Notes: generated by a model from the sequence alone, not told the origin. A DNA stretch of 64,000 nt from Diplosphaera chodatii (GCA_032358165.1 JAALGY010000051.1:868001-932000), one strand, 5' to 3'; counted from the first letter of the stretch, positions 45,801 through 58,065 are shown. Numbers and translations: made by a program.

Positions 45801-47333
45801 AACACACGATGTTTGCCTGTCCATGTCGTGCAGCAAACATGCCTGTCTTGCTCCAGCCTAACATGGCTCCTCAACGCATCCTTGGACAAGGTTGCCCATC
45901 TGCAGTTTGATGGCAATATGCATCCCCATGGAATGCACTTGCAGGTGTCCACCCCTTTGATGCGCAGTTCTTCGAGGCGTCTGGCCCCGCCGCCTTCGTG
46001 GTATATTGGTAGGCGTCACCCTGATACGACCATTTATGATCTCATAGACAAATGCACCCACATGCGGCGTGCTCTCCACAAGCACGCAGCAGTGTATACT
46101 GCGCAGCTGGTGCAGGAACAGCCTAGAGCGGTCTTCTTGACCCGATCTTCCAGATGTATGCTTGCAGGAACTGGAATGGCACGGCCATTGACACCGCACC
46201 CGACTCGTGCCCGAACATGACCACCACCAGCCCGCCATCTGGTGTGCCCACTGATGTGTGATTGCTACGACTGCTGTATATTGCCTGGTGTGGCAGATAG
46301 CAGCCGACTGCATCCGTGCCCATCAGCGCACATTGTCTGCTGCCTGGCGCGCCACAGCTACTGCCAGGTTCGAGGCCTTGACACATCGTGTGCAGTGGGC
46401 GGCGCCGCCTACCGAGCGATCCCCAAGTCCGACTTCGTCCCAATCTGCATGGACCCGCTGGGCAATCCGGTGGTGTGAAGGCTGCGTACGTGCTGCAACA
46501 GGTAATTTGCAACAGCTGCATCCTTGCCCAACATCAGTTGCGACAAGAGCATCATGTACCAGTGTAAGGCAACTACTGCGCTGTGGTTGTCTCACCTGAC
46601 ACTTCGCTGTCTGTGTGTGACGCAGAGTGGAAAGCGGCAAAATGTATTACATCGATGAGATGATGTGCTTGCAAATAAACCTGCGCCCTGCAGCAGGTGG
46701 CGAGAGATGTTTTCAACTACATGGTCAGCATCGATCAGTACAACAGCTCCTTGGAGAGGGTATGCCACACGGGCTTGGTATATGTAGGCGGCAGGAAAGG
46801 AGAGGCATGCGGGTGTGAATATAGTAGTTGAAGGGCTGTGTCGAGCAGGCAGTGCTGCACTGCCATCACCAGTCAATAGGCCGGCCGGCGGGGCGCCTTG
46901 CAACATTTGGGTATGACGGCACGAGAGACGGGGATGGGTCAACACTTCACAGCAGCAAGATACCCACCAGGATGGATGTGTGCGTATGCCGCACCACGTT
47001 TGAGTTTGTGGATCGGATGCAGAGCAGGTCTCGGCAACTTTGCCACCAGACCGTGCTGGGGCTGGGGGAATTGAGTTTACACGACTTCATGCTTGCTTCA
47101 TGCGTGCAGAGCCTAGAATGCAACCGATTTGTGATCGCTGGCAACTGGGTCGGGTCAACATAGCAAGTATTTCAGTTTACAGGTTGGGATGTACTGCAGA
47201 CGTGCAGCGCAGAGAACTTGATGCTGGTATCCATGCCCTACGTACGCCGATAGATGCACACCACCTGCCTGTGAAAACCCGCCGCGCTTGCCGCAGCGTG
47301 AACTGTGTCTATGCTGACTGTGAGGTACGGTGA
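42828..47333 (+). CDS. Secreted Cys-rich / Ser-Pro-Pro-Pro / PA14-domain wall or matrix protein (one apparent frameshift)
   Basis: Exons 42883-43009, 43277-43543, 43748-43820, 43946-44034, 44187-44512, 44603-44665, 44740-44843, 45075-45231, 45473-45562, 45692-45763, 45945-46008, 46168-46257, 46358-46474. Signal peptide VCLLGTLALLASTGANA leads into two tandem Cys-rich units, then an Ser-Pro-Pro-Pro hinge. After that comes a PA14-like beta-barrel: YIVRWTAGIIIPQTGTYNFAA, ADDGMRLAIDG, FDAQFFEASGPAAFVVYW, and NWNGTAIDTAPD. The hinge is the kind hydroxylated and arabinosylated in algal wall glycoproteins. Further exon-like pieces (VESGKMYYIDEMM at about 46627; VFNYMVSIDQYNSSLER at about 46705; SLECNRFVIAGNW at about 47110; DVQRRELDAGIHALRT at about 47200) suggest continuation to TGA 47331-47333. 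The start is uncertain: ATG 42828 needs a 32-nt intron. Exon 45473-45562 is one base too long for the frame. Confidence 0.78.
42952..44034 (+). repeat. Two tandem Cys-rich protein units encoded in matching exons
   Basis: Unit 1 (CAVNANVTAEAQVAIDSLT then GAGPPVADARVDAALLCCGYC ... LCPVRSVLQPLTRPCPK) and unit 2 (CAVDIEAEAQIAIDGLT then GVGSAVAAARVQAAILCCGYC ... LCPVRKLLSPLVKPCPK) share order, cysteine spacing and an intron at the same codon (after the LT pair, phase 0). This indicates an internal duplication. Confidence 0.85.
44208..44385 (+). repeat. Ser-Pro-Pro-Pro hinge repeat
   Basis: Roughly 60 codons made almost only of SPPP units, with one FPPP and an APPPPPPP end. This is an extensin/pherophorin-like hydroxyproline-rich hinge between the Cys-rich and PA14-like parts. 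Confidence 0.95.
45274..45307. repeat. Intronic stem-loop in the PA14 gene
   Basis: CATGTTGCATC (45274-45284) and its exact complement GATGCAACATG (45297-45307) flank a 12-nt loop that itself contains the palindrome GGTTAACC. Confidence 0.88.
45528..45531 (+). other. Apparent +1 frameshift at a T-run
   Basis: In the PA14 exon the sequence GGCTTTATTTTGCAGATGATGG puts a stop right after GCAGA. Dropping one T of the run restores the family sequence FAALFADDGMRLAIDG and the phase of the next exon. All neighbouring exons are phase-consistent without change. Confidence 0.75.
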
Positions 47334-47589
47334 GTCACAACAAAGGCCTGCGTACCTACGATGTCTACATGGTTTACTGCCCCAAGCAACTGATCCAACA
47401 AGTCACCGTGCCTCCTGCCCCACATACGACTATGGCTACTGCTGTATCAAGTACATGCCGCTGTTGTCAGCCTGGCACACAGAGGGAGGACGTAACAACT
47501 CCACCCTCCTACTTTGCTCAGACCCGCTGTGGCAGGGTGAGCAGGTCGTGGGTGACAATAGCTGCTGCCGCCACGTCATGGTGGCCAGC

Positions 47590-49740
47590 TCAGCAGTACG
47601 AGTACGCAGTCCCCAGTGGCGCTGCGCCCGTGACTGCCGACCCCATGGGCATGGGTCCGAAGGCGGCTGCAAAAGCGTCCTGCGAAGCGACGCACACACG
47701 CCTCAGATGCATGCGATGGCGTGTGCAGCTGATGACTTCCGTGGTGCATTGCGTATCCGCGCAGTCGCACGGTGCTCAGGTGATGTTCCGACAATGCCCT
47801 GCTGCACTGCTCTGCGATCGCGCTCCACACAGCTGTGTCCTCACCATCTGCTGCCAGTACGGGATGCGGGGGTCATCGTCCGAGGTGGCACGGCCGCCGC
47901 CCTGGAAGTTGGCGGACCCGCCGGTCCACATGACGGTCACGAAGTTCAGGAGCCTGCAGCCGCCAGCTGCTGACTTCAGCCGTGCAAAGCATGATGTATG
48001 TTGACATCCTCCAGACACAGCCGCCTGCTCAGCACAGGTTGGCAACAGCGGAGCGCACTTACTTCTCCAGTGCTGACTTGGGGCCCGCCGCAGGGGGTGC
48101 GCTCATGGCGCTCGGCTTCTCGCTGCAGGGTGGCACGAATTGCAGGTGATCAGCAACCGCTGAGACTCCAGCAGGAGGCCCTGCTGCTGCAGCGTACATG
48201 ATGCCATGGCTGCATGCCATACAGCAGGGTGTAAACCCAGCGCGATGCAGAGGCATTTCGCAGACCTGGCTGAAGTAGGGTGCGCCGCAGGCGCCGAGAC
48301 ATCTCCAGAGCTTGCATCTGCCTTGTCGACTGCGCCCTTCAGGTCCACGTCCTCTGCGGTCCAGTCCCAGGACTGCAATACCACACATTCAGTTCAGTCT
48401 GCGTTCGTCCACCGTCCGCAGCTGCATGATGTCATTAACAGCCGCACGAGATCCGGACCCAAGGCATAACAGCTGAGGCTCTGGAAGAGGGTCTGCACCG
48501 TGGCTGGAACCGACTTTGGGTCTTTACAGCGCAGGCTGACGGTGGCAGTGCAGCTGGCCTGCCGCGGCGGCGCCATGTGCAGCGTGAAGGATGCTGATGA
48601 CTTGGAGGAGACGGTTATGGCAGACAGCTGGGACTGCAGCGCTGAGACGCCCATGTCTGTGGCGGCCAGCTGTACCTGTGAGCATGCGTAACCGCCAGGG
48701 TTGCCTTGATGTGCCTCTTGACCCTCGACAGAGAAGTTTGCCACAGGCTCATGCACCAGGCTGTGCATAGCCATGCAAGCATCAGCACTGCTCTCTGCAG
48801 CATCTGTGCACTTGTGTTCCCAATGGCAGTGAAGCACATCTGCGCTCAGTCGAACGCGAGTATCCATTCCCATCACCTTGGGTGTCTTCTGAAGGCGATC
48901 AGGCTGGTGTTGGCTGGTGTTGGCCTCAGCCGATCACAGCTTGGCGCCGTGCCCTGTGACGCCACTTGTAGCGCAGCCGGTGGCCTGTCGATCCGCTGTG
49001 CCCTGCAGACGTCGAGGAAAGATGATACGGTTGCGTACAACGCAATAAGCACTGCCGGGGAAGTACTGCTGCGCGTCGGCACTGCAACGCATTGTAAGCA
49101 TCAGCTCTCATGATGCAAGCTTGCACGCCTGCAAACTAGCAAAGCAACATGGAACCCACACGCATGCATTCAAATCCTATGTGGGACTCACTCGTGGCAC
49201 TGTGACAGGCAGGTATGGCCAGCTGTTCCTTTGCACCTGTTGCCAAGTTTGCAGCTGGCAGCAGGCCGCACGTGTTCTGCAGGAGTCGACACACGCCTTG
49301 TGGGTTGGCAACAAGCCCAGCTGTGTAAGGCTATGAAGGGGAGCAAAGTGAGCTCATCAGGCGACAAGTGGCCTTTTGACATGTCAGGATCGCCTGTGAC
49401 TTCTGGTGACCGTACCAGATGATCGCATGAGCGCCCTCTCGAGAGTCGCCCACCTTGACGCCCGCACGCGTGGCGCACAGCGCATGGCGCGTGAGGCTGG
49501 CATTGGAGGCATTTTCTGTGCTCAACCATCCTCAGGTCAATGGTAAATGCACTGTTCCAGCTACACAGCGAAACCCGTACAAAACACTCTCGGTGTACCG
49601 CTGCACCTGCCTGGTGTGCAGACACCCCAGTCGTGCCTCGGCCATACAACCCCATTATTCAGCTCACGCCCTACTGACCATGGCCCCTGGTGGTCCGAAA
49701 GCATCACACCAGGGCTTGCAGCTTGAAGACCTCTAGGCAT
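47590..49740 (-). CDS. Unrecognised multi-exon protein
   Basis: Six 3' exons join perfectly in phase: 48675-48511, 48472-48413, 48372-48266, 48122-48063, 47953-47845, 47679-47590, ending in TGA 47592-47590. Upstream candidate exons lie near 49050-48990 (STSPAVLIAL, AQRIDRPPAALQ) and 49525-49400 (NASNASLTRHALCATRAGVK, GDSREGAHAIIW). An ATG at 49740 is only 36 nt from the NDH2 stop, so the true start may be further downstream. The C-terminal half has VSSKSSASFTLHMAPPRQ, AAVNDIMQLRTSWDWTAEDV, an Ala/Pro/Ser linker, LLNFVTVMWTGGSANFQGGG and an Ala/Gly/Met-rich end. I recognise no family. No membrane helix is evident. Confidence 0.65.
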
Positions 49741-49775
49741 AGACACTTCAAACCACTCTTAACACTTCGCCCCCA

Positions 49776-52700
49776 TCACCAGCGCGAGACATCACGCCCA
49801 AACACCAGCGCGAGCGTCCAGTTGATCATGACATACAGCCGGTTTTGCACCGTGCCTGCACAACCAAACAACAGCTCTTGCAGAACCTTCTGTCGTGGCA
49901 ACAGCACTACTTGCAGCCCCAGTGATCTACGTCTGTTGTCTGCATTTCACGCACCACACGCTGCAGGTGCCCACAGGAAGCAGACCAGCCTGAGGAGCAC
50001 AGCAATGTCTCGGCAGGGCGGCCTCACCCAGGCGGGTGAGGTAGGCGGAGCGCCAGGCGATCCAGGACCAGAAGCCGGCCAGGGAGAACCACTCGCGCTT
50101 CGCCTCGCCCAGCTCCAGCACCGCGCTGTGCCCGCCTGCGCGCCACAGACTGGAGCGCTGACGCCACGTGCTGCCAGCATACAACCGCCAAACAACCGCT
50201 GGTTGACGCTCCCCAAACATGTCCGACTGGGGGTTCACGGCCACAGACAGCTGCGTGCTCGCTGGATCTTTGCGCCTCCGCATCAGTCGGCACCTGAAGC
50301 AGCTTGACACGCACAGAACTGGGATTGCAACCCATGGCCAGGCATGCGAGGCAGCGCACCCACGGAGGCCATGGCGCCCAGCTGCCGGTACTTGAAGGGC
50401 TCGTGCCGCACGCCGCCCTCCTTGTCCTGGGCGCGCGCCTCCGCGTTGAGGTAGCGCGCCAGGTACCGCCCCTGCTGCTCTGCCACCTGTGCCGCAGTGC
50501 ACCTGGTGAGCACGCTGCTCGTGCGAACTGTGCTGCCATGGGAGGTACCGGCCCGGCGTTGTCGTGTTTGCAGCATTTAATGTCTCCCGATGCTTTAAAC
50601 TGATAGGGTCCCGATAGGTCCTGGACTTTGCAGGCTCGCTGCACAGGCTGACTCAGTAACAGATCAGACGTGCGAGCTGGGTGGGACTGGCAAGACAGGT
50701 GCCCGGCGTGCCTGGGCCAGCGCGGGGAGGGCCAGGTCCATGCGCGCGCAGCAGTCGCCCAGGGCGAACACGGTGTCGATGGGCGCCAGGTGCTCCAGGG
50801 CCTCCGGGTCCTCCCCGTGCTCCGCCTGGTCCACCGCCACCTGGCGCGGCGCAGCACCACGTGGTTGTAGACCAGCAGAACTGTGGGCCGAAAGGTTCGA
50901 CTTCGTACCCTGCGACTGGGCCGGGCACTGGTGGGCTGTACCATGCATGTGAGGGCCATGACCACGCATATCAGATACAGCCTTGCCTCTTGCTCGCCAC
51001 CTTCTGTCTGCTCCACCTGTGCAAACATGAAGTGAATTCCCAAACCCGACATGTGCCGTGCAACCAGAGGGGCCACCTGTACCCTCTGATTTCATTCAGC
51101 AGCAGCCGCCCGCCAAGACTCCCAGCTGCAGCGTAATTCAGACTGCAGTGCGCAGGGATGGCATCTTGCAGGCCATCAGGATGACGCACGTCGCTGATGC
51201 GCGCGGGGCCGGGGGCGGGGTCCTTCTCCGGGTGGTGCTCCCCGTCGGCGCGCGCCGCCACCGAGGGGTGCACCAGCACCCGCTGGAACTCGTCCACCGC
51301 CAGCCGCCCTGCAGCGTGCGGCCCACATGAGGCGGCGGTCGAGGGTTTGATGGAGGTCAGGGTGACCTGCGACATCGCAGCTGCAGCAGGACGGCAGCTC
51401 AGCACCAGCCGTGCAGGCTGCGCACCCTTGGGGGTCCTGGCGAACGGCAGCGAGGTGGTAAACTCGGTGGGGCCCACGCCCGTGGACCACACGCACAGGC
51501 CATACGGGATCTCGTCCCCACTCTGCAGGTACAGAACGTCACATCGGTGCAAGCACGGTCGCAGCACGAGCCATGCTCGCGTTCGTGCTTGCAGCCGCAG
51601 ACGGCAAGTCATCACTTGCTCGTTATACATGGCGGCGTCAAAGGGAAGTCAACATGCACAACAGACACCTGCAGCACGACGTGGTCCTGGAAGGCCTCCT
51701 TCACCATGCCCCGCCGCAGCGTGACGCCCGACTTGATGAGCTTGTTGGCCGCATACTGCCGCAGCCGCCGGTCGAATGTGCCCAGCAGCTGGCTGGCCTC
51801 GATGACCACCACCCTGGCGAGCGGCGAGCACACGTGCGACCTTTGAGCACTGCTTCAAACAGCCCAGCAGCCAAGTGGGAGAGTGGGAGTGTGTGCTGTA
51901 GAATAGTCTTACCAACCATGCGTATTCACAGCACAGAAGCAGTTGCATTGGCTGCTCTAATGCTGTGCAGCACCTGCAGTCGCGTGCGCGCTCGGTGTCG
52001 ATCTTGGCGAGGTCGCTATTGATGAAGTGCATCAGCTCGCCAGCAAACTCCGTGCCAGTGGGCCCACCGCCGACGACCACGGTCGTCAGTAGGCGCAGCC
52101 GCTCCGCACGCGACCGCCCTTCAGTGTAGCAAGGGAGGCGCATGATTGTGGTGTATGCTGAGCAACTGGTGCAGGATGCGCTGTGCTGACCACGAGCTGC
52201 AGAAGGCATGCTTGATCGGAACTCGGGGGGTTACCTGGCACATTTGCAAGCGTCCAATTCTTGAGCAGCTCATTGCGGATGGTTTCTGCGTCCTTTACGT
52301 CCCGCAGGAAGTGCGCATGCTTCTCCACGCCCGGGATGCCGAAGGTGCTGCCCTGTATGGCGACATGTATAGTGATGATGCAGTGTGATTGCCCATGCCC
52401 TCACTTGTCCGAGCTGCATTGAGAATCATATAATGGCAGAGTCGCAGAGTATGTGCAGCAGCAAGGCAAGGCAGCGGCGCAGCTGACCTGGCTGCCGGTG
52501 GCGATTACCAGCTTGTCGTACTTCACAGAAAAGTCGATGCCGTCTTCAGAGCGGCACTCCACCTACAAAGGTTTTCCCATCAGCCACCAGGCAGAAGCGA
52601 TTCGTGAGCCAATGCCATCGTCAGGGCCGGACACGTAATTCGCCCTCTGATCGGCCAGACATGCTCCGCCTACCGTCTTCTTGACGGGGCTCACAGCCGT

Positions 52701-53472
52701 GGCCGTCGCAACAATCAGCATGTTTCCCGGCTGCTTCAGCGCCGGCTGCAGCATGCCAGGCAAGCATATGTCAGAATGCATAGCGCATAGATGACCATGA
52801 CGCTCGTCCCTTGCCAGCATGCAGCGCTCAACAGCTCGAGGCACCTGCAGCCTGATGATGGGCTGCGCCACAGCCCGGGGCTCCAGGGTGCCAACGCATG
52901 CGTTGGCCAGCAGCGGTGTGAACACCTGCAGCGGGGCGGCTGCAGTCATTGACGGCGCTTGTTGCAGCCTCCAGCTCGGTTTGCATGATCAGGTACCTGC
53001 CCTGCTTTGCTTTGCTGCTCACCATGTGGTTCCGTGGCGAGATCACCTGCGGGCAGGAGAGTCACAGTTATCTGACCACCTGACCAGCACGACGGTCTCC
53101 CTTGTCGTGATCAAATCGATCACTTCGTTCATGCCCAATCCTCGTCTCGCAAGGCGTTAACCTCACCGTGAGATCATAGTGCTTTGGGTCGATGTCTGTC
53201 ACCACTCGCGCTGCCGCCCACCCTGTGCCAAGGACCACCAGCCGCTGGCGGTCGGTGAACAGCGGCAGCTCGTCTACCGTGCTAGCAAAGCTCCTGAGGC
53301 AAACTATCCCCTGCTGCTGGTGCCATGGCTGCAGCGCTGCGCCGACACTGCTGCATGGCGCAATGCACCCTACTAAGTGGCATGCAGTTTGCTCCAGCAA
53401 TCGGAGCTGGCGAGCTGTGGCGGAACCTGTAAATGTTGTCAAGCTGCCTATCTGTCCTAGCAGCCTCTGCAT
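49776..53472 (-). CDS. Type II NAD(P)H dehydrogenase (alternative, rotenone-insensitive)
   Basis: Single-subunit FAD enzyme that passes electrons from NAD(P)H to quinone without proton pumping, in mitochondria or plastids. Fourteen exons in phase give about 541 residues: 53472-53167, 53046-53023, 52925-52845, 52745-52674, 52562-52488, 52352-52235, 52118-51974, 51813-51669, 51522-51426, 51308-51190, 50840-50712, 50486-50360, 50135-50028, 49855-49776. An Arg/Ser/Gln-rich N-terminus suggests an organelle transit peptide. The FAD site is LVVLGTGWAAARV and the NAD(P)H site VVVGGGPTGTEFAGEL. Other family segments are VISPRNHMVFTPLLANACVG, KLVIATGSQ, LGDCCARMDLALPALAQ, FKYRQLGAMASVG and the membrane-associating C-terminus NWTLALVFGRDVSRW. 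No EF-hand insert is seen. Exon 2 is 24 nt. The intron after exon 50840-50712 begins with GC. Confidence 0.94.
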
Positions 53473-54029
53473 GTGGCGCAGATTTGCTTTCGGGACAGTT
53501 TCGGACCTATTGGGATCGGATCAATGCAGATACTTGGTGGGTGTCAGGGCGCCTCCGGTCTATGTGACCGTGCCAGAAGCTTGGGCGCCGCTATATGTAG
53601 ATCAATTGATGTGCAGATTCTCATTCAGTCCGCAATGCGCAAGCTGCACCACCGATCTGCCTACCTAAAGGTGCTTTATGTAACCGTGATGACTGATGAT
53701 GCGTCATAAAGTAGTCCTCACACAGGTCTACACCTGCAAAGCAACAGGCCATGCAGAGCAGCCAACACCCTCGTCACCTGCACACAGACATCAGCACAGC
53801 ACAGAGTAGCAGTGACATCACCTTGTCAATACTGGTTGCGCTGCAATCGCTACGGATTTCTGAAGAGTCACCAAGTCGGTAGTCAGCCAGATCGTTGTTT
53901 TCCGTTGTGACACCGTCAGGCCACCTGGCGACTGAGAGCCACCCTGCCGGCGGCAGAGCTGTTGTCGGCCTTTCTTTGATAAGCTGAAAGGCCTCAACAC
54001 ATCCCCATGTTGTAGTGTTCCCAGCTCAG
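53473..54029. other. Divergent promoter region
   Basis: These 557 bases lie between the NDH2 start (minus) and the glycosyltransferase-like start (plus), and presumably carry both promoters. A short open frame at 53473-53709 has no recognisable product. Confidence 0.55.
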
Positions 54030-57000
54030 ATGAGACGCTCGGCAGCGGCAGCATGTATCATCATGCTGCTGATGGTGGCAGCAGCGCGAAGCGCAAGGTC
54101 GCAGGACGCAATCGGCGATGAGCTGGAAGAGGAGGAGGAGGGCGTGCTGCAGCCGAAGGCCCCTTCCACAATGGCATCGGACGCAAATGTGGAGGACACG
54201 GCAGCTGACAATGATGCCGCAGTCCCTCAGCCCGAGCTGCCGAGCAAAGCAGCGCCCCAGAAGAACCCAGACGACCCCGTGGACGGCGACTACGACCTCA
54301 TAACGAAAATGCGCCAGGTGAAGGGTCGCCCTGTGCTGATAAGGACCATTGATCAGGACTCTGCCAGGTTGGTGCGCTTGATATGGCGCACTGCATTGTG
54401 GATGCGAGACAGCATACGACGGTTGCACCGTGATGTTTGTCAACAGAAGGAGGAGGCCGCAGAGCGGGGCGAGTCAGCTGCAGATGCTGCAGACGAGGGG
54501 GATCAGCTCCTGTCATCCGGCACAGCGGCTGATGCTGACGCTGAGCCAGCTGCAGGAGGCGCAGCAGCGGACCCAGCACTCTTGTCAGCTGCATCAGGCA
54601 GCAAAGACACAGCCGACGGTCCACAGCGTTCCTCTGCTGGCTCAGCTGCCAGTGGGTCTGCGGCCGGCGGCGGAGGCAGCAGGACAGCAGGCAGCACGGC
54701 CAGCGGCGGCCAAGCTCCTAGTAACAACGGCAAGGCCGGCGGCAGCAGCGCCGCCGCGGCCAAGCCGGGCAGCAAGGCAGCGGAGGGCGGCACGCCGGCG
54801 CCCGTGCAGAAGTTCAAGATCTACAACGAGCAGTGGCTGGAGCAGGCGGAGGGCATCGCGGAGGACTTTGTGAACACGCCCGCCATGAAGCGCCTGAAGA
54901 CCGGCACCTTCGGTGCGCCGCCACACGCTGTGGGCTTTCTGTCCCCTACTTCTGCTGGGCAAGCACACATGCCTTTGTTCCTCCATTGGCGGCCTGGTAC
55001 ACTGCTACACAGTCCGTAGCTGGCAGCGGTCCCCTCACAGACGGTGCAAGCCACGGTCCGTAAATGCAGGCGCGGTGGACCTGAAGGCGCTGGGCATCGA
55101 CGGCGCGGGGTCCATCGCGACCGGCGTGCACGCGGTGCTGAGCCGCTGCCTGCACACGCTGAACCTGTTCAAGGCAAGCTCCTGCTGCAGGCGCCCGGCA
55201 GACATGTTGCAAATGTGATGAAGTGGCTTAGGTCTGGCAGAGCTCGCATCCTCACGGGAGTAACTTACCTCTGCTTATGTGTAGGCTATCAACATGTTTC
55301 ACGACGGCGTGCTGCCCAAGCGTGAGGTGTTGCCAGAGTGCGCGCACCGCAAGTTTCGGCTGCTGTTCGTGCTGGAGAAGGGTTCGGACTACTGGAAGCA
55401 CCGCGAGGTGAGCCTTGGGTGCAGAAAGCACCGCGCTGTGCTGCCGCGCACACTCAGCACAGCCACATATCGCAGTCGTGCGCATGCCGTCAGCAACCGG
55501 ATCGCAAAGGCAGCCAGGATCCGCACGTAGCTTGCTGGCGTGCACCGGGCTGCAGGTGATGAGCGAGCTGGCGTCAGTCAACATCCGGCTGTTCCCCTTC
55601 GCGGCGGCGCTGGCAAAGCGCGGGCACACCACCTTCGTGGCTGACCCCGAGCACCTCCATCAGGTGATCCACCCGGCGTCCCGATTGTGCGACCGGGTCA
55701 AAGACCCTTTTGTGCAGCAGTCCACCCACGTGGTGTCTTCACACACTCAAATGTTAGTAGCATAGTTTTTATCGTGCACGCTGCTGGCTGCCAGCGTGCA
55801 CAGAGGGCTTCATCCATCAGACAACATCATTCCATGTGCAGCGTGCACACGCGGCGACCTGTGATGCTGATGGAAGCGAGTGGCTCAGTTGCCAACATGT
55901 CACTGCCGCAGGTGGACATGGACAAGCTGGACGCGATCGTGTTCGTCAAGGTGCTGGAGCAGGGCTTCCAGATACTTCAAAACTCCAGCGTGCCACTGAT
56001 CTGGGACCACGTTGACGAGTGGGATGGTGCGCGCTCTGACTGTGCGTGCGTCGTGTCGTCCACCAGGTCTCGTGGCATGGGTGCACGCCTGCACTTTGAG
56101 CGCTCGTTCGTGTCAACTGCTTGTGATTGGCGTGGGTTACACTGTAGCATATCAGTGACATGTCGACCAAAGCCGCTCTTCCTGCATGTCGACCGCTGCC
56201 CTGGTTGCGGCTGCCTGCAGGGTTCCCCTTCTGGAACATCGAGATGTGGGACAAGAAGGAGGTATTTGCTGGGGTGCTCACGGCGGGGCGCGTCGCCAAG
56301 GTGGCCTTCGACAAGGCCGGCGTGCCCGCGCAAGTGCTGTACCACAATCACGCCAACTTCGTGAGCCTGCTGTGCCAGCGTCCGTATGTACACCACGTAC
56401 ATCATATGAATGGTTGTGTCAGAAGGTCCTGCATGAATTCCAGTCAGCCTGGGTTTGCAGCTGTGATTGCAGCATGGCGGTAGAAACACTGTTGCCACTG
56501 CATGGCGCTGCCTGCGCAAGTCGCCCAGCCCACTCCCTGCAAGCCTCCATCTGCCAAACCTGGTCGTAGTCTTGTAGCATTTCGTGATAGGAACTGCTGT
56601 GTGGCCCGCTGCAGGCCAACCTGCACCGGGCGGACCGCACGCCGCCGGTGAAGGTGCTGGCGCTGCAGGGGGACTACCACTCCCATGACTCCGACATCTT
56701 CCCCATGCTGGAGGCGTACTGCAAGGTGTCCTCTCACATGCCAAGTGAAGCGCGTGCCAATGCCGTGGTGCTGCTAAACCACCTATCCATGGTGGTTGGC
56801 AGCTGTTCAGCTGTGCAACTTACTCCTAATCACACCCCGCAGCGGTAATCATTTCGTTCCTCTGCATCGCAGAAAAACAAGCTGACGTTCCGGTCGGGGC
56901 ACTACACGGGGCGCGGGTGGGAGGTGCAGGAGTACGCGCAGCTGCTGAAGCAGGGCGTCCCCAACTACGGCGGCCAGATCGGCTGGTACATGGTGCGGCT

Positions 57001-58065
57001 CTTGCAGCTTCAGCACACCCACGTGAACTGCTCAATCCAGCATATGGCTGCTGGGATCACATCGAGTATGGCTGCCGACGTGCTTTTGGCAGCCAGCGTG
57101 TTCCAGCCTGGCAATCAGCATGTCCACCACAGTGAATCATCGCATTTGTACCCAGACCCGGTGCATTTGTTGATCTGGGTCATGCATCACTGTCGCCGCC
57201 ATCACCGTACCCAAGCGCCCTCCGCTGCTCTGCAGGGCTTCAAGAGCGTGGATGTCGCCGTGCTTTGGCCCAAAGGCTACACGCAGTTCCACGGTCTGCT
57301 GCCCACTATCTTTCCTGCACTGACTGCCCTCTGTTAGCCTGTATCGTGACAACAAGATCTCACCGACATCATCCTTGCCATGCCATGCCCAACCAGTACT
57401 ATCGTCATTCTGATGCCTCTGCAGTCTGCTACAAGCCGACCAGCCGGCTGGCGTACTTTGCCAGCCTGGGCATTCCGCTGGTGACGTACCCATTCGCCTC
57501 CTACATTGACATCCTCGTCGAGTTTGGGTACCCGCTGGTCGCCGAGACACTAGACGAGGTGCGCTTCAGCAGATGCGCACGGCGGCCAGCTTATTTCAGA
57601 AAAATTTTGCGGGCTGACAGAAGTAGCGCAGGCCGACATATGGTCAAGTGTGTCTGCAGGCGGCAGTCATGCTCGACCAGCTGGTGGCAAGCCCGCAGCT
57701 GCGGCAGGAGGCATCCGAGAAGCTGCTGGAGGTTGCCAAGTTCCTGTCAGTCGACGAGCTTGCAGAGCAGTATGAGCAGGCGCTGTGCCAGTTCCTCAGC
57801 CCCGAGGTGGGACTCTGACTGATGATGCACCAGAGTGTGGACTTGCAGCTCGGCCTCAGCTGCATCTCCAGTTTCCGATCCATGTTGTTTGCGGCAAGGT
57901 TGGTGTGGCAAATCCAAAGCGTGCATTCATCTACTAACAAGGTGTGCTGCATGGCTTGCTGTGGCTGCTGAACCCCGATGTCCCTCTGCACGACAGGCGC
58001 TCGAGCTGCGCAAGGGCATCATAGAGGGCGACGCCTCAGAGCAGCAGCTGGACCGTGTCACATGA
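54030..58065 (+). CDS. Glycosyltransferase-like secretory-pathway protein with long low-complexity linker
   Basis: Twelve exons in phase give about 703 residues: 54030-54912, 55070-55173, 55285-55407, 55556-55663, 55912-56026, 56221-56360, 56615-56725, 56873-56992, 57236-57293, 57425-57558, 57660-57806, 57997-58065. A signal peptide or anchor (AAACIIMLLMVAAARSARS) is followed by about 230 residues rich in Ala, Gly, Ser and acidic residues. The C-terminal half looks like a GT-B glycosyltransferase: FPFAAALAKRGHTTFVAD, LDAIVFVKVLEQGFQIL, VPLIWDHVDEWD, YKPTSRLAYFASLGIPLVTY. The exact family and the sugar are not recognisable to me. The intron after HTLNLFK begins GCAAGC (GC-AG). Exon 54030-54912 stays open through a possible internal intron donor at 54369, so some of the linker may be spliced out. 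Confidence 0.72.

Noticed and set aside
46441..46478. PA14 gene ending at TGA 46476-46478
   Set aside because: A GT donor at 46475 lets the frame continue into coding-like segments down to 47333, so the stop is more likely intronic, though this end is not settled.
54298..55054. Long minus-strand frames opposite the glycosyltransferase-like gene
   Set aside because: They are antisense shadows of a GC-rich low-complexity exon; the plus strand has the signal peptide and phase-consistent splicing.
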